Source: a virus
Virus record (IMG/VR): IMGVR_UViG_3300035698_001839
Span: 1 to 45,370 of that record
Length of the DNA: 45,370 nucleotides
Reading direction: 5' to 3' (one strand)
The position numbers and the translations under genes are program-made. The notes under the pieces are model-generated. The model was not told the origin of the DNA, did no database searches, and saw only the letters and a program-made list of their open reading frames with translations. How positions within the stretch are numbered: the stretch's first letter is position 1; each line of letters begins with the position of its first letter. This document shows positions 21,258 through 28,600 of this stretch, piece by piece.

Positions 21258-21520
21258 GCAAGGTATTCAAGGCGCAGTATCAACGTGGCAGTGGCGTTAT
21301 ATCCGATGGTACTCAAAGCAAGTCAGAGATTGAGTACATGAGGATGCAGTCAAGACACCGCGTGCTGCAAGCCGAGTACCGCAACCGTGTGTATCAGAAG
21401 GATATGAGCATGACTGCTCCATCGTGGCTGCTAGAGCTGATAGTAACAGTCGGTGGTACGGTTGTGTTGTTTCACGTGTTCATGACGATGTACGCCATAC
21501 TGGAGCTTACCAGCTTATGA
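21254..21520 (+). CDS. 88-residue protein with C-terminal membrane anchor
   Basis: A charged N-terminal part (SKSEIEYMRMQSRHRVLQAE) precedes one membrane segment (LLELIVTVGGTVVLFHVF). It would face the cytoplasm as a tail-anchored protein. ATGA overlaps on both sides. Function unknown. Confidence 0.6.
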   Translation: MSKVFKAQYQRGSGVISDGTQSKSEIEYMRMQSRHRVLQAEYRNRVYQKDMSMTAPSWLLELIVTVGGTVVLFHVFMTMYAILELTSL

Positions 21521-21828
21521 GACTCTACGGTCCTGTGTTGTTCGCATTATTCCTCGGGTTGATGTGGCTGAACATGCCAACCAATCAACAAGACTTCCAA
21601 GCACAACGTGAATTCGATCACGCTTTGGAGACCGCTGCTCTGTTAGACTTGCCCGACCGTGACCTCACTGAGCAGGAGATCGACCAGATCGCTCATGTCT
21701 ACGTAGCACTGACCGCAGCACGTTCGACATATGATCTTGATGAGGCATATCGAGAGATGGCGGTTTTGCTTAGGCTCAACAACTTAGGAGGCTATCATGA
21801 TCGTATCAGTAACACGAGCAGATTTTGA
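21517..21828 (+). CDS. 103-residue protein with N-terminal signal anchor
   Basis: A hydrophobic N-terminus (RLYGPVLFALFLGLMWLNM) is followed by an acidic helical domain (EFDHALETAALLDLPDRDLT). It may be exported or anchored with the soluble part in the periplasm. The start is taken at the ATGA overlap. No lipobox is present. Confidence 0.6.
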   Translation: MRLYGPVLFALFLGLMWLNMPTNQQDFQAQREFDHALETAALLDLPDRDLTEQEIDQIAHVYVALTAARSTYDLDEAYREMAVLLRLNNLGGYHDRISNTSRF

Positions 21829-22081
21829 GGCAGAGAGTGCAGCGTTCTGGGTAGTAGTCAATGCAAGACGCGATGAGAGACGTAGAGATAGCATAACCAT
21901 CGACTCTAGTGCATGGCGTGACGTTGAGGGATTCCCCGGTTACCAAGTATCATTAAATGGTGATGTGAAGGGTAAGCATCGCGTTATACTCAAGCCTAAC
22001 GGTTATCAGGTCTGTCTGTATCGAGACGGAGAGAAGCACTTCCGTACTGGCAACGTATTAGCAAGTGAGGTATGGATATGA
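21797..22081 (+). CDS. NUMOD4 domain protein without HNH nuclease
   Basis: This 94-residue protein starts 32 bases before the end of the previous gene, with a strong AGGAGG site. Residues 40-94 match NUMOD4: WRDVEGFPGYQVSLNGDVKG, then a strand region ending in SEVWI. In homing endonucleases NUMOD4 precedes the HNH catalytic part; here the frame stops where it would begin. It is either a truncated homing nuclease or a DNA-binding protein in its own right. Confidence 0.65.
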   Translation: MIVSVTRADFEAESAAFWVVVNARRDERRRDSITIDSSAWRDVEGFPGYQVSLNGDVKGKHRVILKPNGYQVCLYRDGEKHFRTGNVLASEVWI

Positions 22082-22164
22082 GCGACAAGAACATTGAGCG
22101 TATACTCAAGGCAGTTATCATACTGGCTATCATCAACTTGATAGCAACATTCATCTGGAGGTAA
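22078..22164 (+). CDS. 28-residue membrane peptide
   Basis: A charged start (SDKNIERILK) precedes a single membrane segment (AVIILAIINLIATFIW). It overlaps the previous stop as ATGA. The next gene starts one base after its stop. Function unknown. Confidence 0.5.
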   Translation: MSDKNIERILKAVIILAIINLIATFIWR

Positions 22165-22165
22165 C

Positions 22166-22390
22166 ATGAGATACGAAGTAAGAGCACATCCGTGGGCAGG
22201 GCAAGGTCAAGGTGGTCATTCAACTATCCATGACACAAAGATGCACATGGAGATGGCACATGGTGAAGCCGGGCAAATGAACAGACTTGCAAACCGGTTG
22301 AATCACACCGACAGTTCATTGTATGAGCTACGAGCCAAGTATGTTAAGCTGCTCATGCAAATGGATACCATAAGGAGCGTGTTCTCATGA
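22166..22390 (+). CDS. Hypothetical protein, His/Met-rich
   Basis: This 74-residue protein has a His- and Met-rich middle (HSTIHDTKMHMEMAHGEAGQ) and a helical end (YELRAKYVKLLMQMDTIRS). GGAGG lies 5 bases upstream of ATG. Not recognised; the His/Met cluster could bind metal. Confidence 0.55.
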   Translation: MRYEVRAHPWAGQGQGGHSTIHDTKMHMEMAHGEAGQMNRLANRLNHTDSSLYELRAKYVKLLMQMDTIRSVFS

Positions 22391-22608
22391 AACTATGCCC
22401 CACAAGCATTATGGAACGATTCAACGACGGATACCGCATCGAGGTAGTGAGGATATCCGATCAGAGTCTTGAGACGTACTACGAGACTGTCAACCTGACA
22501 CTTGCTACGGAAGCATACAGCAGGCTATCGAGAGAGTTCGGTAACAGGTTCATAATTACTGTGTACTTAACCAGTATCACAGACCTAACGGCGGTGTTCT
22601 CATCATGA
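22387..22608 (+). CDS. Hypothetical protein
   Basis: This 73-residue alpha/beta protein (IMERFNDGYRIEVVRISDQS, then AYSRLSREFGNRFIITVYLT) is joined by ATGA overlaps to both neighbours. Not recognised. Confidence 0.6.
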   Translation: MKLCPTSIMERFNDGYRIEVVRISDQSLETYYETVNLTLATEAYSRLSREFGNRFIITVYLTSITDLTAVFSS

Positions 22609-22706
22609 ATCGACGTGGCTTTCTAGCAGGAACACATGAGTGGGATCTGAGTGAGTGGGATCTAAGTAAGCTAACTAGTATTGAACTTATAAAGGGTTAT
22701 ACATGA
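22605..22706 (+). CDS. 33-residue peptide with internal repeat
   Basis: The peptide contains a duplicated pentamer (EWDLSEWDLS). It overlaps both neighbours by 4 bases, which supports translation. Nothing else can be said of its function. Confidence 0.45.
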   Translation: MNRRGFLAGTHEWDLSEWDLSKLTSIELIKGYT

Positions 22707-22960
22707 CATTCAAGAAGCAGTATCTATGGGATGGTCATCACTACAACGTGCGATCAGTGCCCAATCATCACAGTGAGACTCAACGGTACGAGATACGTGG
22801 CGCCGTTGATCAAGCAGTCGTTGGTTACGTGGCATGGGATCTTGAGTACATCATCAGCTATGATGCCATCAATCAATATCAAGGTGTCTCGATCCATGAG
22901 AATTGGGTGGACAGCTTCGATGAGGCAATATTATGGGGGATAGGAGAATTAGTATACTGA
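22703..22960 (+). CDS. Hypothetical protein
   Basis: This 85-residue protein is rich in Tyr, Trp and His (KKQYLWDGHHYNVRSV) and acidic at its C-terminus. ATGA overlap with the upstream peptide. It is not recognised. Confidence 0.6.
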   Translation: MTFKKQYLWDGHHYNVRSVPNHHSETQRYEIRGAVDQAVVGYVAWDLEYIISYDAINQYQGVSIHENWVDSFDEAILWGIGELVY

Positions 22961-23061
22961 AACTACTCAAGACAGTGTGGTATTACACTGTCGAATCATT
23001 CCTTACAGTGCTGTGCATGTTCTGTATGGCTGCTGCCTACATCGTACTAACCGGAGGATAG
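22957..23061 (+). CDS. 34-residue membrane peptide, possible CTG start
   Basis: The frame overlaps the preceding stop as CTGA, like the ATGA junctions around it but with CTG in place of ATG. AGGAG lies 10 bases upstream. The product has a basic start (LKLLKTVWYYTVES) and a membrane segment (FLTVLCMFCMAAAYIVL). A GTG five codons later is an alternative start. It ends one base before the next gene. Confidence 0.4.
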   Translation: MKLLKTVWYYTVESFLTVLCMFCMAAAYIVLTGG

Positions 23062-23062
23062 C

Positions 23063-23272
23063 ATGGAATACACTGAGCAGTATTATCAGGTCAAGATACG
23101 ACGACTGGAGACTACCATTAATGAGCAGGCGGCTATCATCAACAAGATACCTCCTACACTGTTCCAGAAGGTGTCTGACCGTATGCTTGAATCATTGATG
23201 GTAGGTGGTGGTTTACTAGGATTAGCCATCATTGGTAAGCTCACATACTACGTTGTACTGACAGGATTCTGA
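23063..23272 (+). CDS. 69-residue protein with C-terminal membrane segment
   Basis: An N-terminal helix (YYQVKIRRLETTINEQAAII) precedes a membrane segment (MVGGGLLGLAIIGKLTYYVV). GGAGG lies 7 bases before the ATG. Likely a tail-anchored inner-membrane protein; function unknown. Confidence 0.6.
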   Translation: MEYTEQYYQVKIRRLETTINEQAAIINKIPPTLFQKVSDRMLESLMVGGGLLGLAIIGKLTYYVVLTGF

Positions 23273-23273
23273 T

Positions 23274-23468
23274 ATGACTGAAGGTGAGCTGGAGTTCAAA
23301 CCCTTTCAAATGCAAGAGAAGCATCGACTAGCAACGCTGCTGGTAAAGGCTACCACACATCAGCAGTTCAATGAGGTGTTACGCAAGATCAACCACTTCG
23401 ATTCCGTACTTGCTACCGAGCGTTACAATCGATTCGGTAGCTCACACATAATGAGGATGAAACCATGA
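23274..23468 (+). CDS. Hypothetical protein
   Basis: This 64-residue basic helical protein (EKHRLATLLVKATTHQQFNE) starts one base after the upstream stop and overlaps the next start as ATGA. Not recognised. Confidence 0.55.
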   Translation: MTEGELEFKPFQMQEKHRLATLLVKATTHQQFNEVLRKINHFDSVLATERYNRFGSSHIMRMKP

Positions 23469-23575
23469 AATATATACTACTGGGAATACTTACAATCGCT
23501 ATTAACTTTGCTTGGATGGCAGTGTTAATATGGTTCATAGTCTGGGTGCTGCGGTCACTAGGGGTTCTGTCATGA
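23465..23575 (+). CDS. 36-residue membrane peptide
   Basis: Nearly the whole peptide is hydrophobic (YILLGILTIAINFAWMAVLI, then WFIVWVLRSL). It is joined by ATGA overlaps at both ends. Function unknown. Confidence 0.5.
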   Translation: MKYILLGILTIAINFAWMAVLIWFIVWVLRSLGVLS

Positions 23576-23880
23576 GTCTTAAGACAGCACTGTATAGTGC
23601 ATTAGCCAACGACTGCGTAACTATGGCAGTTGCAAATCCAGAATACTACGAGGAGGGTGATGATGAGTGGGACGTTGAGCCTACCGGTAAGGTCAGTGAG
23701 ATCATGGCATGGTGGGGTCAATCGGATGACTTCACGATAGTATTCAAGGATGCTAAAGGTGTCACCCTTGGCATATGGATCATATATCAGGGTGAGGAAG
23801 GCGTCGATTGGATGCAAGACTGTGATACTGGTGACTGGACTGAGCGTGTTACACAAGGACATGAGGTAGAGCCATCATGA
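23572..23880 (+). CDS. Acidic protein of unknown function
   Basis: This 102-residue protein starts at the ATGA overlap (MSLKTALYSALANDC). It has an acidic run (EYYEEGDDEWDVEP) and a Trp-rich end (GEEGVDWMQDCDTGDWTE). Acidic early phage proteins may act as DNA mimics, but charge alone is weak evidence. Confidence 0.55.
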   Translation: MSLKTALYSALANDCVTMAVANPEYYEEGDDEWDVEPTGKVSEIMAWWGQSDDFTIVFKDAKGVTLGIWIIYQGEEGVDWMQDCDTGDWTERVTQGHEVEPS

Positions 23881-24098
23881 AAGCAAGATATAAAATCAAG
23901 CATCATTTCTTCAAATTCCACGTGTGGGACAATGACCTACAGGAGTCACTAGTCAGCAGTAGAAATGCTGGTAATATTCAGAACATGGTCCGTATGTTGA
24001 ACGACAGGGCGATGGTGTACGATAGGTTAGAAAGTCTACAGCTCAGTCACATCGAGCTTCAGAACACTCTGCAAGACATTAAGGAGATGATAGGATGA
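23877..24098 (+). CDS. Small member of the N-domain/coiled-coil family
   Basis: This 73-residue protein starts ARYKIKHHFFKFHVWDNDLQ and has RNAGNIQNMVRMLND, which resembles the first 50 residues of the three larger proteins downstream; a short coiled coil follows. ATGA overlaps on both sides. Confidence 0.55.
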   Translation: MKARYKIKHHFFKFHVWDNDLQESLVSSRNAGNIQNMVRMLNDRAMVYDRLESLQLSHIELQNTLQDIKEMIG

Positions 24099-24280
24099 AA
24101 GAATCACATGAAGACAAGATATTCAGGCTTCAGCATAACCTCATCGCTGAGAGACAGTGGACCACGGAGCAACGTGATACAATTACGAACTTGTTAGCAG
24201 ACAATCAGAGGCTAGCACGTAGAAATAAAGAGGCTGAGGATAACCTTGAGCAGTGTCAACGAGCGAGGAGTGGACAATGA
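24095..24280 (+). CDS. Small coiled-coil protein
   Basis: This 61-residue protein is entirely helical and charged (LADNQRLARRNKEAEDNLEQ). It overlaps both neighbours by 4 bases. It looks like the coiled-coil half of the neighbouring family without the N-terminal domain. Confidence 0.5.
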   Translation: MKESHEDKIFRLQHNLIAERQWTTEQRDTITNLLADNQRLARRNKEAEDNLEQCQRARSGQ

Positions 24281-24933
24281 AACGATATGAAGTAATCAAT
24301 GATCCTGACCAACCGGATACAGTTCCGCGATTCATAATACGAGATCGTGAGGGCGTCATGAGCCACGCTGAGAGGTTCTGCGGTAGCTTTCATGATGTCA
24401 AGCAGGCTAGAAAGATCTGTGTTGTGCTGAACCAAGCAGAACACAAGGATGCCAAAGACCGTATCAGAGCTTCTGTGGTGGATCGTAACGAGACTTACGA
24501 TAAGCAGGAGCGTAAGCATCGTAAGAAGATCAAGAAGCTCAAGCGCAGGCTCACAGAGTCTAGGGAGCTTTGTCTTAAGCAATCTGGGCGAGTTGGTAGT
24601 GTAACTGCTGAACGGGACTCGCTGAATCAGGGTATGAATCAGTTCAGGAAGCAGATCGATGCCACTGAGCAGCAGAACATCGAGCTTACTCGCAAGATCA
24701 ACAACGACCGGGAGCACATAGCACAGCTTGAGGCGCTGATCGAGGAACGTGGTATAGTGGACCACGATAAGCAATCCACTGTTATCGAGTCATTGCGATT
24801 AGAGAATAAGGTATTCACTACTCGTGATTTCAACCACAACCGTAACGCTCAACGTTTACAGGATACTATTGATGGTATCTACGACCTTGTACTTGAGCAA
24901 TGTTCATTACTGGAGATACAAACCGATGAGTAG
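24277..24933 (+). CDS. Coiled-coil protein, family member 1
   Basis: This 218-residue protein starts at the ATGA overlap. Residues 1-55 form a small domain (KRYEVINDPDQPDTVPRFII, then AERFCGSFHDVKQARKICVV ending in LNQ). Residues 65-200 are a long charged coiled coil. The same layout is seen in the next two genes and in the shorter 23877 gene. It may be a scaffold or oligomeric early protein. Function unknown. Confidence 0.65.
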   Translation: MKRYEVINDPDQPDTVPRFIIRDREGVMSHAERFCGSFHDVKQARKICVVLNQAEHKDAKDRIRASVVDRNETYDKQERKHRKKIKKLKRRLTESRELCLKQSGRVGSVTAERDSLNQGMNQFRKQIDATEQQNIELTRKINNDREHIAQLEALIEERGIVDHDKQSTVIESLRLENKVFTTRDFNHNRNAQRLQDTIDGIYDLVLEQCSLLEIQTDE

Positions 24934-25516
24934 ATTTTACGTACAGAAGGGATATGCGGACAAGTGGAATGTGTTCGACAATCACCCTGATTCCAAGTAT
25001 GGTGTAGTTGGAGTGCATGGCTCAAGGACACGAGCAGAGTATGCTTGTAACATTCTGAATCAAGGTGTCAGTGATTCACTCAAGGTACATATTCTGAAAG
25101 GTGATCTTTTCAATGCGGTGGAGGCGTGTTACGAGTGGGAGGAGGGTTACCATGAGATCAACAAGGAGCTTGAGACACTGCGAGCTGATAACTCACGACA
25201 GTTCAAGTTAATAGGTGATCGTGAGGATGATATCGCTAGGTGTGGTGTTATGCTTAAAGCTAACGGTGTGACTATAGTTGAGCTGCAAGATACTGTCGAT
25301 AAGTTGAAGAATATGTTGAAGCAGCGTACACTTCGTATCAATGATAAGGATAAGGAGATCGATAATCTTAATTCTGCCCTGAAGCAATTAGAGGGTGACA
25401 ATAAGTGGCTGAGTGGTGTAGTTCTGTTGCTTAGTAGGATCGAAGCCCAGAAGTATCTTGACGGTAACAAAGAGTTAGACGCCGACATCGAAGTTGAAGT
25501 AAGGAGAACGTTCTAA
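24926..25516 (+). CDS. Coiled-coil protein, family member 2
   Basis: This 196-residue protein starts at ATG 24926, overlapping the previous gene by 8 bases. Its N-terminal domain has RFYVQKGYADKWNVFDNHPD and AEYACNILNQ, parallel to member 1. Residues 75-165 form a coiled coil (DTVDKLKNMLKQRTLRINDK). Confidence 0.65.
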   Translation: MSRFYVQKGYADKWNVFDNHPDSKYGVVGVHGSRTRAEYACNILNQGVSDSLKVHILKGDLFNAVEACYEWEEGYHEINKELETLRADNSRQFKLIGDREDDIARCGVMLKANGVTIVELQDTVDKLKNMLKQRTLRINDKDKEIDNLNSALKQLEGDNKWLSGVVLLLSRIEAQKYLDGNKELDADIEVEVRRTF

Positions 25517-26286
25517 TGTACAAGGTAGAAAGAAGTATATTCAATAATCCAGTTAAGTGGCTGGTGATGTTATCATCACATAAGCCATGTAGTGATAGCA
25601 ATATCATTGCATGGTTTGTTGATACTGATCGAGGGATTCGTAAAGCTCATGAGCTTTGTGCAACTCTTAACACGACATGCCGTGTTAAGGAGGCATTGGT
25701 AGAGAACCTTCGTAATGACATCACAGCAGCACATGAAGCGCTGAGTCGTGAAGATGCCAAGTGGAGACAATACTGCACTGTTATTGAGAGTCAACGTTGT
25801 GAAGCTGAGCGTCAACGTGACGAGGTGAGTAAGAACCATAAGTCTATCACCTTCCAGAACACTGGTCTACGAACTACAATAGCGGGTCTTGATAATCGTA
25901 TCAAAGATCTGTATACTCGTAACGACAACCTGATAGGTGTGTCAGATCAGCACAAGCGTCAACGTGACGAGGCAATGCGAGAGCGTGATGTGTATCGTAA
26001 ATCTCGTGATAAGTTCTTGGATCAGCTAAATGAGTCTGATGTTAAGGTGAATAGGCTTAAAGAGTGCCAGCGAAACCAAGCTAGTACAATCAATGATCTT
26101 AAAGCTGAACTTGCTGACCGTAACGACGCATGGAAGGCTGGTGATATTGCACAGCTAGCCCGAAACTATGAGGCAAGTCAGTCGCAAGTCAAGAGTCTCA
26201 GTGATTTAGCAACTCATCGACTGAACGTTATCGATGCTGACAATAAGAAGTTTAACTCAATACAGGATATATTAACCAATGATTAA
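25516..26286 (+). CDS. Coiled-coil protein, family member 3
   Basis: This 256-residue protein starts one base inside the previous stop (TAATG). Its N-terminus (YKVERSIFNNPVKWLVML, then RKAHELCATLNT) matches the pattern of members 1 and 2. A coiled coil fills residues 60-235. The three genes look like tandem duplications that diverged. Confidence 0.65.
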   Translation: MYKVERSIFNNPVKWLVMLSSHKPCSDSNIIAWFVDTDRGIRKAHELCATLNTTCRVKEALVENLRNDITAAHEALSREDAKWRQYCTVIESQRCEAERQRDEVSKNHKSITFQNTGLRTTIAGLDNRIKDLYTRNDNLIGVSDQHKRQRDEAMRERDVYRKSRDKFLDQLNESDVKVNRLKECQRNQASTINDLKAELADRNDAWKAGDIAQLARNYEASQSQVKSLSDLATHRLNVIDADNKKFNSIQDILTND

Positions 26287-26689
26287 ACTTAACGTATCAA
26301 CGAATCAAGAAGCGTTCAACGCCGCATACAACGGTGTTATCAAGCAAGGTGGTGCATCCATTATGAGTACGTCCAGTGAATCATGTTCTTACCGTGGTCT
26401 TAATGGCCGCAAGTGTGGTATTGGGCATCTAATCAACGATGAGGACATTCACGATGACCTCGAAGGTATAGGTATTCATCAACATGCCTTTGTCTCACCT
26501 CATGTTGAGCAGCAGATCAATGTTGGTGATCTTGATCTAGACCTGTTGCAGTCAATACAGTCGGCTCATGACAGCTCTAACATTGATCTTTCAGGTAATG
26601 TTGTCGATGATGCGGAGTTCCTACACACCTTCAAATCCAAGATGCACCACATAGCTAAGAGTAACCATCTAGGAGTGCCAGTAGCATGA
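26279..26689 (+). CDS. Paralogue pair protein A
   Basis: This 136-residue protein shares TNQEAFNAAYNGVIKQGG, a Cys in ESCSY, and RKCGIGHLI with the next protein. The CG(I/V)GH motif and conserved cysteines suggest a metal or thiol site. Likely a tandem duplicate; not otherwise recognised. It overlaps the previous gene by 8 bases. Confidence 0.6.
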   Translation: MIKLNVSTNQEAFNAAYNGVIKQGGASIMSTSSESCSYRGLNGRKCGIGHLINDEDIHDDLEGIGIHQHAFVSPHVEQQINVGDLDLDLLQSIQSAHDSSNIDLSGNVVDDAEFLHTFKSKMHHIAKSNHLGVPVA

Positions 26690-27102
26690 ATAATCCTGTA
26701 TTCTCAGTAACCACGAATCAAGAAGCGTTCAGTGCAGCCTATAAAGGTATCATTGCTCAAGGTGGTCCCGGTTGTGAGACTCGACATACTGTGGATGGGA
26801 TTATGTATGAAGATTCCTGCACTTACTACGATAGTGAGTCTGGTAACCGCTGCGGTGTAGGACACATGCTTAAGAACTATAAGGATGTGAGTAATCAGAA
26901 CGTAGGTGATATGGTTGACCTAAATGAAACGGACATTGGTGACCTCAGCGTTGAACTCATGATGGATATCCAAACTGCTCATGATGAGGCTTGGTGCAGA
27001 GCTAACTACGGAGGTGAAGACTCCTTTGGTGACTTCATTGAGAAGTTCAAGGATGGTATGAGAATCCTTGCAAATACATATCATCTGGAGGTGCCATCAT
27101 GA
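26686..27102 (+). CDS. Paralogue pair protein B
   Basis: This 138-residue protein parallels its neighbour: TNQEAFSAAYKGIIAQGG, DSCTYYD, NRCGVGHML, and similar ends (ILANTYHLEVPS versus HIAKSNHLGVPVA). Start by ATGA overlap. Function unknown. Confidence 0.6.
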   Translation: MNNPVFSVTTNQEAFSAAYKGIIAQGGPGCETRHTVDGIMYEDSCTYYDSESGNRCGVGHMLKNYKDVSNQNVGDMVDLNETDIGDLSVELMMDIQTAHDEAWCRANYGGEDSFGDFIEKFKDGMRILANTYHLEVPS

Positions 27103-27395
27103 GTATCTTAAATCTTGGCGATAAGAAGCCTGATGCTGAAATGCGGGAGAGGATGGCACGAGTCGGTGCTGATGTGTTCGAGCACTTCGTAAAGAACCAC
27201 ACAGGTGGAGTATTCGATGACGGCAAGGGTTCAGTTCACCATGCTCCTGCAATGTCAGCTATGATATGTTCCATTGGAGCTTACCTTCGATACACTGGTC
27301 AGGATGACGATGAAGTAATCCGAGGGTGGTTCAACCAATCTATGATGATAGAACAAGAGGCCAACGGTACATGTACAGAAACCACGCACCACTAA
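27099..27395 (+). CDS. Hypothetical protein
   Basis: This 98-residue protein is helical (MRERMARVGADVFEHFVKNH) with His-rich ends. ATGA overlap upstream; the downstream gene starts 25 bases before its stop. Not recognised. Confidence 0.55.
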   Translation: MSILNLGDKKPDAEMRERMARVGADVFEHFVKNHTGGVFDDGKGSVHHAPAMSAMICSIGAYLRYTGQDDDEVIRGWFNQSMMIEQEANGTCTETTHH

Positions 27396-27955
27396 TAGCG
27401 GAGCATGGTAATAGTTCAGCACAAGGGTTACAGGACATCGTGACCTTTGTGCTATCTACTATCCAAACGCCAATATCTCGTTCTGCTGAAGTTGCAGAGG
27501 ACATACGTGAGTTAGGCGTAGAGTCTAGGTACTTAAACGAGAGCAAGCGCAACGCGGTGAGTTACATCGCCAAGCGTAAGAAGGGTCTATACACTAAGCT
27601 ACAGGCCGCGAGATCAGCACAGCAAGCTATTGAGCACATCATCGAAACGCCGGGACTCGGTGTGGTGAAAGCTGCCTTTACTGCACAGCTACTCGGCTTC
27701 GATGTAGGATGTATTGACAGACACAATGTAATACTGTACGATGTGAAGCCTGCGGTATTACGAGTTCCACCAACGATGACCAGAGAGTTCAAGAGGCACA
27801 AGATCGATGCTTATGTAGCTCTATGCTTAGAGATCGGAGGCACTGAGTTCCTGTGGGATCAGTGGTGCGATCATGTAGCAGGTACGAAATGGAATAAGCG
27901 CTTACCGACCGCTGAGTTGGTATCACTGGAGCATGTGAGAGGTTGCAACGTATGA
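27371..27955 (+). CDS. HhH DNA-glycosylase-like protein
   Basis: This 194-residue protein has a helix-hairpin-helix motif TPGLGVVKAAFTAQLLG (93-109) followed by VGCIDRHNV, in which Asp116 sits where HhH-GPD glycosylases have their catalytic Asp (LPGVGxKxA ... VDTHV). A base-excision or base-flipping role is inferred. The iron-sulphur Cys cluster of endonuclease III is absent. The ATG at 27371 has AGAGG ten bases upstream and is preferred to an earlier in-frame ATG. Confidence 0.5.
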   Translation: MYRNHAPLIAEHGNSSAQGLQDIVTFVLSTIQTPISRSAEVAEDIRELGVESRYLNESKRNAVSYIAKRKKGLYTKLQAARSAQQAIEHIIETPGLGVVKAAFTAQLLGFDVGCIDRHNVILYDVKPAVLRVPPTMTREFKRHKIDAYVALCLEIGGTEFLWDQWCDHVAGTKWNKRLPTAELVSLEHVRGCNV

Positions 27956-28188
27956 GTAACAAGAGACTTAAGAAGAAGCCTAAGTCTATGAGAAAGCCTA
28001 AGTTCAAGTCAGAAACTATAACCAACATAGTGTATGGTTCGTATGCTAGCAAGACCTACACTAAGTTCACATCCAGTCAACAGTCTCACAAGAGACCTTC
28101 AACTAATAAAGGTCATAGGCGTGTGAACTGTGTGTCAGTTTCTCTTGACGATGAGAATGATGACTGGGCACGAGGTAATATCAAATGA
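27952..28188 (+). CDS. Small basic protein
   Basis: This 78-residue protein begins with a strongly basic run (NKRLKKKPKSMRKPKFKS) and ends acidic. It starts by ATGA overlap with the HhH protein. Probably binds nucleic acid; not recognised. Confidence 0.55.
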   Translation: MSNKRLKKKPKSMRKPKFKSETITNIVYGSYASKTYTKFTSSQQSHKRPSTNKGHRRVNCVSVSLDDENDDWARGNIK

Positions 28189-28370
28189 TGTACCTTAGGC
28201 ACAACTCAGGTGCAGTCATGTATCGATGGTATCAGGTGAACTGGAACGACGGTACTCAAGGTAGGATGTTGCAATATTACAGCGGTGACTTCGAGACGTG
28301 GCGATTCACTAACGAGCGTAACCCTGAGCAGTTTGCAAAGGATCGATTAATCAACTGGGACTTATCATGA
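28185..28370 (+). CDS. Hypothetical protein
   Basis: This 61-residue protein is rich in Trp and Tyr (MYRWYQVNWNDGTQGRMLQY) and ends in a helix. ATGA overlaps on both sides. Not recognised. Confidence 0.5.
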   Translation: MMYLRHNSGAVMYRWYQVNWNDGTQGRMLQYYSGDFETWRFTNERNPEQFAKDRLINWDLS

Positions 28371-28600
28371 AAGACGACATATCGGATGAGTGTGCAGAAC
28401 GAATGATCCTTGAAGGTACGAAGTATACCGGTAGAGGTTATGAAATACTTGTTATGAGGAGTGCTCAGAGCGGCCAGACTTTGATTAGTATCGTCACCCA
28501 AGACGGTATGTTAGAATCCAAAGATGTCATCATCGGACTGAATGGCGTCGAAGTATATGGAGTACGTCCACCAACTCATGGGAGTTATTATGAAGGCTGA
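28367..28600 (+). CDS. Hypothetical protein
   Basis: This 77-residue alpha/beta protein begins KDDISDECAERMILEGTKYT. Its last 11 bases overlap the NUMOD mini-gene. Not recognised. Confidence 0.5.
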   Translation: MKDDISDECAERMILEGTKYTGRGYEILVMRSAQSGQTLISIVTQDGMLESKDVIIGLNGVEVYGVRPPTHGSYYEG

